The notes beneath the pieces are model-generated. The model ran no database searches. It had not been told where the DNA came from and was given only the letters and a program-made list of their open reading frames with translations. Below, piece after piece: positions 42,801 through 53,060 of a stretch of 64,000 bases of DNA; the stretch's first letter is position 1; every line of letters starts with the position of its first letter. Source of the stretch: Panicum virgatum (lineage: Eukaryota > Streptophyta > Magnoliopsida > Poales > Poaceae); assembly GCF_016808335.1 (NCBI RefSeq), contig NC_053137.1, positions 49,157,781-49,221,780 of the forward strand. The letters are read 5' to 3'. The position numbers and the translations under genes were made by a program.

Positions 42801-45800
42801 CAAAGCATTAACAGCACGTATATGCTTTGGCCGTATCTCTGAAATTCTTTCCAAAAAATCCTCAGCCAAATCCAACTGTAAATCTTTGCTAAAACCCTCT
42901 GAGAGAGCAGCAAGTGTATCATTGTAAGGTTTAATGCCCTTTCTCTCCATCACTTCAATCTGAAAAAACAGATGAATCTAAGATATGTACAAGAAAATAA
43001 TGCTATCTCCGAACAAAAATGATAGTCATAGGATGTGTGGAGTCAAAATTTACATAAAAATACTTAAATTTGTCCCATGAAAAAGATATTGATACATTTT
43101 TCGTGAAAAGTGCTACTATATTATGGTTTTATTGCCGATAACAAAAATTTGGTAACAGTTAGACAGGTGCATTGGAGATGGTATCGATATCTTAAACAAG
43201 TAAAACAGACCAGAACTAGAGGTAGTAATAGTGCAGGCACAGTTCAATTTTGCATAGAGTTTTTTGAAGTATTTTATTCTTAACATCGCAGTACTCTTAA
43301 CAATAATTAGAGTATTAGAGTAAATTCTACTTTCACAAAAATCAAGAGATGCATTGTATTGCTTTGATAAAATAAAATAATTGTGTGCGTTATCATCATG
43401 TTATTGAGATGCCCTTTCAAGTAACTGGAACATAAACAGAGTTACTGGTAGCAGACCACTTTCACGGCATATGCAACTCCTTTGCTAGCTATCACAGTCT
43501 TGACAAACCCGTCATACGTAAATTTTGATGGCCGCAATCGAAGTTTTTGCATCTGGAGAGAAAAATTAAATTGCCATCTGTAAGCATATGGGAATCTTTC
43601 AGTTAAAATGCTTTCACCATTAAACTAACTGAAAATTGCAGTCCTTACCTTTTATGCTAATAACATTGGATAAACTTATGAAAATAGCACTAAAATGCAC
43701 GATCGCATGTTGCAAACTAGAATTTTAAATCAAATATCTGTGCATGACCAAAATTAATGGCGGAGTAGTGGTTCCTATAAAAATAGGTTTTGTCATCTAT
43801 GTTGGTGACAATATTTGCAGGTGAAATCAAACATAAATTAGAAAAACAAAGGCCCAGTAAACATGACTGAAACGAATCAAGATCCTATTCTAAGATCAAA
43901 TACAGTGAAGAAGATGAAACGAATCAAGTTAGAAAACTAATTGTTGACACACTGCACATGCACATTTACCACCCAGAAGAAAGAAATTCTTAAAGTTTCA
44001 GAGAAATATTCAAAGTAAAATTCAACATGAAGATTGCATGGTAATGATACAGATTACACAGTCAAGAAGTATACATTTGTTACCTCTAGAAATAACTGCT
44101 CAGCTAACTGACAGTTGTTAAATTGTACGCATGCATGCATAAGATCGTTGAATGACCATCTCAAAATTCTCCTTACTGCACTTCCCACAATTCTCAATGT
44201 ATCTAGAACACTCCCATTCTCTAGTCCAACCTTATCAGCAAGGTTGTTGCCTAGAACAAAACTGAAACGAAATAAGTTTATATATCTCATTGGGATGAGT
44301 AATCTAATATGGCGGATGGTGTATGCAAATGGAATGCACATCAGACCTTCAGATAATACATCAGCTTTTAATTCAACAATTTCAAATGACTGAGTTTTCT
44401 CCTCAAATAACTCAGGCTGAACATCAGCTGAATTTTCACCAGTAGCCAGCTTCCCTTGAGATGGTTGCAGGTTACAGTCTGGTAACAATTTGAGATCTTC
44501 AGATTCACTCAAAGCAAGTACAGGAATGTCTAATCTTGGTGATTGGTATCTTCTTTTAGAAGACAACCTCAGATGGTCAGAGCTTTGTGCAGCAATGGCT
44601 ACCATATGCTGCAAGATGTGATATGCAGATTGGAGGTCACCAAACGTGGTTAAAGCCCTCACAAATTTCCTTTGCATAATAATGCTTGGGCTATAATACC
44701 TAGTGCAGTCCTTCCAAATATCATAAACTGCAGGCAGATTTTCCTGTAACACTGCAATCTAAAACATATAAAAAACAATAAGCAAAGCTGTCACAATATT
44801 AGATCAAGAATGAATAATTGACGTGAGCCGAGAATGTAACAGTCAAGCTGGAAAATCAAATAAGCAAGCTGTCACAACTCACAACATCAGTTATAAACCA
44901 TGAGAGAATTAGTATGTCTTGCAATCACCACATCACTTAAATATGTGGTAAGGGCTACTATATAAATGAAATATGATATTGCATGAGATGAAAGGAATGT
45001 CCTAACATGATGCGAGAAGAACAAAACATAAGACACACAAAGTAAAATGGAGTGTGATTTTTTCACAAGAGAAAAACTAAATTTGATCAACAACATTACT
45101 AAGAAATGAAAGTGAGAAACAAAATATGGATTTGCAGTCAAGTATGGTGATTTATTAAGGAGGAGGTTCAATTCACACAGATAAAACAATGTGCCAAAAG
45201 GGAACAGCCTAGACAGCAACATGTTAATTTTGAAAAGAAAAAAGAAAGGACCAAACAGGAAGCTTCATAACGAATAAGGTCATGAATACAGGCTTGCAAC
45301 TACAATAGACAAGTCAGTGAGTTGATATTAAATGCGCATATAAAAAAGAAATTTAAGAACAGCAATATTGAACATTTCTTCTACAAACCTTCAAAAGCTC
45401 ACAGTACGTTATTTCAGACTTCCCCAGAAAATAATTTTCCATTGTCTCTAGACAGCATTCAGCAGCCTTCAGATTTGCACTACTTCCACAGGAATTTAGA
45501 AAGATATTAAAAAACGGCAAAGTGGCATGAGTGCTTTCTTTCTCCCCTAGAAGAGTCAGCCAGTGAAGTGCCTACATAGGAAAGAAGATTCTAAACTTGC
45601 AGATTACACGTAGCTGAAGTATTCAATAAGCTGATAAATATATAGCGCATATGAAAGAAAAAATGAATTCCACTCCATCACACGGCACAACTTGTAAATA
45701 AGAAGAAAAATAAGTAATCAACTTAACCAAATCCAATCGAATTATCATCGAAATAACACATTAAAAGTCAATGGTTCTATTAGAGGAGTCAAGGGCCTAT

Positions 45801-47742
45801 TGGGCTTTAGCCCATTAGGGTTAATTAGTCGCTTGCTTAGGGGTCAAGTAAACCTCTCTATATAAGGAGAGGAGATGTATCAATCTAATAAAGCAAGAGA
45901 TTAGAAGGAAATCCCTTCTCTCTTGCCGGCCGTGGGCGAAGCCCCGCGGCCGGCGTTCCCAGCGCCCCCCAACCCTAGCCGCCGCACTCTCGCCCTCGCA
46001 GCCATCTCGTGAACAGTACCCGCGGTACTGTAGCACCGCGGGTACTGTAGCGCAGCAGCCATCGCCCTCTCCCTCTCTCACGATCTCGATCCCATCAGCG
46101 TTCATAACAGGTTCATTAAATGTGCAAACAAGCCTAGATGCATCTATCTTGTATTTCGAACAGTAATATAGTTGTAGTGTACTTATTTTTTCCATAAACC
46201 TGCCTCATACTTGTTTGCTAATTTTATGGAATACTTGTGTTAGCAGAACATACAACACTTTCTCCAATTCACCACTCTCCTATAAATATAAATTATATAA
46301 TGCATAAAACAATGCCTGCACTATCAGTGAACATGCAAACATTTGCAGACATATCTGTGCACAAAAGGGTCACAACTACAGCAACAGCAACAACAAAGCC
46401 TTTTAGACCCAAGCAAGTTGGGATAGGATAGTGTGCTAGAGTGGACAAGGCACAAGTATAACGGACCCACTCCAATCAGTACCAAGAACCTGGGCCTGTT
46501 ATCTACAGTCCACCAATAACGACATCTAGACTAAGCCAGTATCACAAGGAAATGGAAACTTTACAGTAGTCTCTTTTATCCATAAAAGAGAATATACTAT
46601 GCTACTACCATTGCTGTTAGCTTGAGAAATGATAAGTATCGCTTACCTCCTTGAAGTATCCTCCTCTGCTCAGGGCACGAATGACATATCTGTAAATACC
46701 CTTGCTCATGCCAATAGTTTTCTCCTCCATGAGTTCCAAAGTTTCCATAACAAACTAGAAATATTGGAAACATCAATTGAGTACTAGTCAAAACGAATGT
46801 ATTAAACTTTAAGCTCTTGTAAAAAAAATAAAAGAAATCATCTAACAGTAACTTTACCAAAGGATCAGGTGCTTCTGCGCAATACTCCAATATATGAGAA
46901 AAATCATCTTTGGTCAATTCCCAATCAGTGTTTTGAAAGTTCGAAAGAATCATTGATGCCCGCTGCCGATCACCTCTACGGAGAGCATTGACAATGTCTG
47001 CTTGCACAGATCTGACCAAACTATTCTTCCATGTAAAATTATCATATTCTGCAATCATCATAACACTGCTTACATATTGATGTGCGCAAAATTCACTCAG
47101 TAACTCTGCTAATTATGGGAACCATTTAGATCAGCCAGACAAGGTGATAACCCAAGTCAGGAAGCATGGTACAAATGAAACTTGCTGCAGGAGAAGGACA
47201 ATCATAGAAACAACAGGAAGTAAGCCAAGCCTCAAAGAACTAAAAACTCTTGCGCTAAGTAAGCAACTAAAAGGCATTTACCCATAGCACAAAGTTGATT
47301 TGATCGCACCATTTCCAGATTAATACCATAAAACACGGCAAAACATGCTAACCATAGTGTGCAGAAACAACAGCTACAGGCCTACAACATACCGTGCAAA
47401 ACAATAGAAAAAACAAAAATGACTAAAAATACGCTTACCATTAGAACAAGTTGGAGCATCTTCAGAATGAACTCCACTTGCCACATTCGCCTGCGCCTGC
47501 AGGAACCCCGCAGCATTAGCATCTAAAGCACACGCGCATGCACGAAACAATACGGAGTGTACAGAGAGAAATTCTGCGCATTACGAGTGGGGATTTGAAT
47601 GCCGCCGAGGAGTTGGTGCAACGGCGAGCAGCCCTCGATCTGAATGACGCAGAAATGAACATGACTGTGAGAACAGAAGGTACAACATGACCCGCCCAAA
47701 TCATTCATTCCTTGCATAGTTCGCTTACAGTATCCTCTGCAT
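39858..47742 (-). CDS. pentatricopeptide repeat protein, resembles Arabidopsis At1g76280
   Basis: Fourteen exons on the minus strand, all with GT-AG borders and matching phases: 47742-47729, 47639-47585, 47496-47439, 47048-46858, 46754-46647, 45571-45389, 44758-44084, 43552-43457, 42959-42780, 42598-42371, 41548-41405, 40832-40644, 40513-40394, 40310-39858. This gives 897 residues, or 865 if the 96-nt in-frame stretch 44346-44251 is an intron. Exons 1-2 together encode 23 residues (MQRILSRAARRC, then Ser/Ala-rich), an organelle presequence. The body has helical PPR units such as GLPTNISIYTTMIECCK, DGFHPTVVTYTSLLK and GIEPDIKMFNAVLSHAYYK. The protein is expected in mitochondria or plastids, acting on RNA. 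The donor of exon 8 could be one codon earlier (43460). Introns carry a solo LTR and LINE debris. The At1g76280 likeness is from memory. Confidence 0.85.
40931..40980. repeat. 25-bp tandem duplication in a PPR intron
   Basis: AAACCAGCATGAACCATTTC plus five bases occurs twice head to tail (40931-40955 and 40956-40980) with a single difference. Confidence 0.9.
45778..46109. mobile_element. 332-bp solo LTR with GGTTC target duplication, in PPR intron 5
   Basis: It begins TATTAGAGGAGTCAAGG (the first bases probably from TGTTA) and ends TTCATAACA. GGTTC is present on both sides (45773-45777 and 46110-46114). The inside has promoter-like TCTATATAAGGAGAGG (about 45857) and AATAAAG signals. No internal retrotransposon sequence flanks it, so it is a solo LTR left by recombination, or a very short TRIM-type element. 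Confidence 0.88.
46376..46440 (-). mobile_element. LINE 3'-end remnant in PPR intron 5
   Basis: The minus strand has CCCAACTTGCTTGGG followed by a TTG/TTGCTG tail, matching the 3' end of the nested LINE at 28305. No coding part is left. Confidence 0.65.
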
Positions 47743-48024
47743 CGCAGGCGGCGACGACTTGGAGCGCGCGCGCGCCCCTTTCAGCGAGAGGGAGGGGAGC
47801 GCCCGCCGGGCGGGGTGATGAACTCTGGGCAGACCACCGCACAAATCGAGGTCCCGCGGCGGACGCGTGGGAGGTAGGCCGCGGCCTAGGAAGTGGAGGC
47901 GGACGAGAGCGAGGCCGGCGGCGGCGGGTGCCACGGCGGAGGGCGGAAGGGTTTTCGGTGAGGGGCAAAGCCGCAAAGGGAATCTGGTTGCGGGCTACGG
48001 CCTTGCGGGCGGGTCGCCCGTGAG

Positions 48025-48749
48025 TCACCCTGGGCGTTCGGTATTACCGAACCGATCGGTTCCTCGGTATCCAAGCAAATTCGGTTCCACATTGGTACCG
48101 ATCGCTTCCCAAAAAAATTCGGTACCAAAGAAATTCGGTATCGGTAAATTCGGTTCGGTTTCGGTATTTACCGAAAGTACCGAACAGTGTGGCGGGACGC
48201 CGGACAACGCATGCCCGCGTGGGGGACACCGGACGGCATGGCCGCCTGGGGCTGGGGGGGAGGGGCGGACGGCGCGGCATGCCGGATGGCGTGGCCGCCT
48301 GGGGCTGGGGCTTGGGGGAGGGCCGGGCGGATGGCGCGCTTGGGGGGGGGACAGCGCGAGAGCGAGGGCGTCGGGGGCTGCGGCCTGCGGGGGTTGAGAG
48401 ACGAGCGGGTGGGGGGCGTCAACGGCTGCGGGGGGTGCGCGAGCCGCGTGGCGGCGAGGGGCAAGGCGCGAGAATAGGGTTGGTCAACGAGTGGGTGGGC
48501 TGGACTGTGAGTCAGCGGGCTGTTGGTCTATTGTTTTGTTGATGGGCTTCATGGGCTACCAGACTTCTAGATAAATTCGGTAACAGCTCGGTACTTTGGT
48601 TTACCAAGGTCCACAACCGAAAATACCTCGGTATTTTCGGTGCCTGAGAAGTCGGAACCTATCATGGAACCGAATTTTTCAGTTTCGGTAAATTCGGTTC
48701 GATTCTCGTTAAATTCGATTCGGTTCTCTGTTTTTTGTGCCCAAGCTGA
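48025..48749. mobile_element. third hAT-like element, 725 bp, GC-rich cargo, 8-bp TSD
   Basis: CCCGTGAG is duplicated at 48017-48024 and 48750-48757. The ends are inverted: TCACCCTGGGC on the left and, complemented, TCAGCTTGGGC on the right. Subterminal zones carry many TTCGGT/ACCGAA words (48035-48185 and 48575-48730). The middle (48190-48540) is very GC-rich with a diverged tandem repeat around GGCCGCCTGGGGCTGGGG (about 48240 and 48291). No transposase is seen. Confidence 0.8.
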
Positions 48750-48757
48750 CCCGTGAG

Positions 48758-50129
48758 ATGCGAGATCGGCCTTGCTCGAATCTGGGCCGTGCGTATAGAG
48801 AACCACAGTGATGCTTGTCCAATACAGACAACGTACGTAGTACATCTACGGAGATAATAATATTTATCTTTATTTTTATCTTTATCTTTATCTATTTATA
48901 AAGTACGGACCGTTTCTGCGGTATGTTGACTTTTAGTCCGTCATATGGCACTGACAAATGGGTCCCCTACGCCCTTATGGTATGGATTGGACCAATCTTC
49001 TACTTCCGCTTCATCTCCCTCCCCCTCCCTACCGCTTTCCAGTTCACATGCGACCCTCTCCATCTCCCGACACACGCGCGGTCTGGCTGTGCGAGCGGGG
49101 CATGCTTCCCTTGCTAGAGCTGCAAGCCCCCTGCGCGAGCCGCCCCTCCGCTCGCTGCTCGGTCACGCAGAATGAGGACTTAGAGGAGCAATCGCACTTC
49201 CAACGCTGCAATATACTCTCAAGTCTCAAGCTTGCTTGTATAGCAGGCTAGCTGTGAGCGTTCTGGTCTGCGGCGGTCGTGCGCGATGGGACCATGGCTG
49301 GTGATGGTTCGCTACTTCGCTTTGGGTTAGCTGCCACCTGCCGGGTGGGTTTGCTGCGTAGCCTCGTGTCACTTGGCCGTCGGCCTCACGATTAAAAATT
49401 CGTGCAGCATCGGTAGATCGACTAGCTTGTGTAGCTGTAATGGGCAGGACCACCTGCTGACAGGGCTCAACTTTGCTTAGCCTGCAAAACGTTCATTGTT
49501 TAGTTGTTTTCTGCTGCATGAAGAAGAGCATAACTGCGGGATGGTACAGTACTATATACAATTTCTACGGAAGATTTGTTCCGAAAGAATCTGAAAATTT
49601 CACAATTTCTTTTGATCTTTTAAGTAAATCCAGCGTCAAATTAAATTTTGTAAGCAAAAGATCAGGGCTGAGAAGCTTCCTACCCTGGATTAATTTTTCT
49701 GGATAATATTGTCATGATATTCATTTTGAAATGCCATTTTATTACTGATAGCACTGACTATAATAACTTGTATTTCTTGCAGATGCCTTGTTTCAAAACG
49801 ACCCGAGGAGTGAGGACCACACTCCATTGAAGGAACTAAGCAGCACCACCTACACAAATAATACTGATTACTCACTGCCTATAAACAGTTATCCTATATG
49901 ATACTCTATAACTAAATGCATAACATATTTGTTTAGACGGCCACAACATTAGCAATACTATTTTTTCTTGAAACGAACCAGCATTAGCAATACTAATGGA
50001 TCCACAACATCAAGTGACCAGTAGCTACTTACGGATCCTAAGAACGTAAGAGATAGAGAAAGGGATTTATATGCACAACTATATCCGACCAGCAAAGGAA
50101 TGATTTTGGCAAAAAAAATTAAAGAGAAT
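48758..50129. other. intergenic DNA, no gene seen
   Basis: It contains a TTTATC-type microsatellite (about 48860-48895) and a moderately GC-rich interval (48960-49450). A TTGCAG followed by an open stretch (49785-49900) looks exon-like but has no recognised product. Confidence 0.4.
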
Positions 50130-50378
50130 CTTGCTATTTTGGAGTATTAAATAAAATATATTTACAATTTTTTTGCACGGATGGGGTGTAAACCACGAGA
50201 TGAATCTAACGAGCCTAATTAATCCATAATTAGCGGATGGTTATTATAGCATTAGTGTTGCAAATTATGAAATAAGTAGACTCATTAGATTCGTCTCGTG
50301 ATTTACAACTTATCCGTGCAAAAAGTTTTGTAAACATATTTTATTTAGTGTTCCATGCATGTGTCCAAACACTTGATG
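50130..50378. mobile_element. Tourist-like fold-back MITE, third copy
   Basis: The arms match over about 85 bp: left TATTAAATAAAATATATTTA through TGCACGGAT and CACGAGATGAATCTAACGAG; right is the imperfect complement through CTCATTAGATTCGTCTCGTG and TATCCGTGCA. The right end CCAAACACTT fits a TGTTTGG terminal repeat; the left terminus is worn. It shares core words with the elements at 9721 and 10649. Confidence 0.7.
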
Positions 50379-52152
50379 TGACAGATTTTGGAATAATTTT
50401 TTGGATTAAAAAAACCGTGAAGCTTATAAAAAAAGTTATAACTGAACTTGTTGATGTAAAACACTATGGACACATGGGGTTAGGGAAATTTGTGCAAGAA
50501 AAACAACTACATCGCACATTCAAGCAAATCGAAGCAAGCTGTGCAAATACTAGCTTAGGGGACGTTATGCAAATTTAAAACCAGACTAAAGGCAGACAAT
50601 ACGCGATCGTAAGAGGCTATTATATGCAAACATGACATTTGAGCAAAAATATATAAAGAAAAATAGTGAAAAGGCACGTCTTGCGATGCGATGTAACACT
50701 CTAAGTAAGAAATCCATCGCAATGGAGAACCCTTTGTATATATAACTCATCAGATTCAGATTGAAAGGATTCCTAGAGAATATGTTCGGTGTCAATGTTC
50801 TTAAGCATCAGAGTGTGATGTGAGATAGAGAATATGCCAACTTATCTATACAAAGTTACGATTCTATGGTGCAATCTTACCATATAATATTGTTCATAGT
50901 TAAATACTACTACTAAGAATCCTGATCGTGACAAACTTTGGATTCAATTTTTACCATTGCTCTTGGGTTTAGCTAAAATTAATATGCTTGCTGGTTTGCC
51001 CACGAATTTCAAATCCATTTTAAAAATAATTGAGGTGAGCCATAAATCATCTAATGTCGGGATTTTTTTTCTCGTTGCAACGCACGACATATTTGCTAGT
51101 AATAGTATAATTATACAAAGCGTGGTGTTAGAAAAAAAAACTATAAAGTTTTCATTGTCAGTGCACGTCTTGTGAGGCAAAAAGACACAGATTTAAGAAA
51201 ACGGCAGCTCAAATCAAGTGTATATAACAAAATAATTAAAATTCTCCCACAAAGCTTTGAATTTTGGTTAAAAAAATATCAAAATATGTTGATGATGTAC
51301 ACCCTCCCCTCCGTTTCACAATGTTCGCCTGGTCCACATCAATGTGGTAGATTACCGGTAATTGATTAAGAGATTAAATGAAAATATGTCAAATCCATCC
51401 GGTGAGAAGGGAACATCATGATTTTATCAAAGTTTGCTTTGAGCCTTCTAGGTATATGGACCAGAAAACACTGTGAAAGGCAGAAAGGGAGATAGTACAT
51501 GCCAAACCTCATATCCATAAGTAACATCTGAAAGTGCTAATTTAACGTGCAGATTTGTCTTAGATCTGGTGAAATCATCTATCACCTCCTAAATCTATCT
51601 AACATTGCCGTAGCCCGGCTTTGTGCATTCTACTAAATTACTAAGAGCAATGTTATGGCACCCTTATTTCTTACACAAGATTAGGACTATCAAATAATAA
51701 TTTAAACGGGTTGTTCATGTACTTGATGAATGATGGTTCCAATTTTCAGTTGAACGCTAAAATATCCTTAAGTAAAAAAAACTAAAACAAAGTGCCATAT
51801 GAACGTCGCTTAAAATTTGGAATCAGTTCAAAGTACCAACAAATCTTTATTCGAGCTGCCAAAAATTGGTGTGCACAGTTGGCTCTTGTGAACATGAAGC
51901 CCGACATTATGTTTGTAAAGAAACAAGTTACCCGTGAGCATTGCAACTCAGCCTGCTAATGGTTCGGTGTGAACCGATTTATATGGTTTGGATTTTTAGT
52001 TGGTTTATATTGGTTTGGTGGATAATAAAGGTGGGATATATATAATGGTTTGGTTTTAACCTATAATGGTTTGGTCTAGTTTGGATTGGTTGAAATAGAT
52101 TTGGCTAATTCAAAAGATTTAATAAAAAAATAATTTATGGCTATATATGTGA
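50379..52152. other. AT-rich intergenic DNA, no gene seen
   Basis: No coding frame is recognised. TGGTTTGG words recur between 51960 and 52095, as in subterminal zones of hAT-type elements, but no partner end was found. Confidence 0.4.
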
Positions 52153-52595
52153 CTAAGTTAAAAGCCGAATCCTAAAATTAAAAACTCAAGTTAACACCTT
52201 AAAACTTAAACTGATTTGACTGAACCTTATATTGATGTATCAAAATGACAGTCAACAACTTTGTACAAATCCGCGCAACAAAATTGACATGTGGACCCCA
52301 TGTAAAAAATCGGACCCTATAACTAAAAGTCCGCCTTCACACTATAAAATTTAAGTGAATTTGACTGAATTTTGTTGAAGATATCTCAGAATAACGATTA
52401 GTTACTTTATGCAAATCGGTGTGGCAAGATTTGTGTGTGGTCTCCACGTCAAAAGTCGGACTCTAGAATTAAAAGCTTGCATTCACACCTAAAATTTTAG
52501 CAAATCTAAGTGAAATTTGTTGGAAATGTCTCATAATGATTGTCAGCTACTCTGTGTAGACCAGTATATCTCTATTTATATATGGGCTCCACATT
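52153..52595. repeat. about 147-bp tandem repeat, three diverged copies
   Basis: Copies begin near 52160, 52304 and 52451, each with a CGGAC(T/C)CTA-AATTAAAA-like opening, then (C/A)CACC-TAAAATTTA, TGACTGAAT, a CAGCTACT-like part and a GTGG(A/T)CTCCA(C) close. Copies are clearly diverged, so this is an old duplication. Confidence 0.7.
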
Positions 52596-53060
52596 GGAAG
52601 CAATATATCAAAACTAGTTGGAGAGAATTTGACCTAGTAGTTCGAAACTGGTTTGAAGATTTGGGTTGAAACTATGGGTTTGATTTGCTCTGGGAGAAAA
52701 GAGCAAGTAGTTTGGGTTTATACAAATGTAATTTGATCACGCTCAAGTCGTAAGATCCACAATTTCCTGTTATTTGTGTTGCTATACAAACCACTTTTCT
52801 ATCAAAACGCGCTCTAAAAGAGGATTAAAAATTATCATAACTGCTGTACCTCTTCTTATTAAATTTGTCGTCGTAAATTTAAATCTGGTTTCTCAATTTT
52901 TTTTAATTTCAGGTGGGAGGGTACCGTGCGCAGCATGTGCGCCCAAAATAAAACCAGGACACCGGCAGGCACCCCTCGCACTTCTCCATCGATTCACCAG
53001 CAAATTTCTCAGCGCCGGCCTCCCGGCAGGCAGACAGGCGGCTGCATCACTGCGTAACCG
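52596..53060. promoter_or_regulatory. upstream region and leader of the 196-residue gene
   Basis: AT-rich to 52910, then GC-rich leader-like sequence up to the ATG. No TATA box is certain. Confidence 0.35.

Noticed and set aside
48190..48540. GC-rich open frames on both strands as a possible gene
   Set aside because: They lie wholly inside the third hAT element, are Gly/Ala/Arg-rich repeats, and have no start context or splice signals.
49785..49910. Exon-like stretch after TTGCAG
   Set aside because: There is no partner exon, no recognisable peptide and a short frame.
51960..52095. TGGTTTGG-rich stretch as a fourth hAT element
   Set aside because: No opposite end and no 8-bp duplication could be found.
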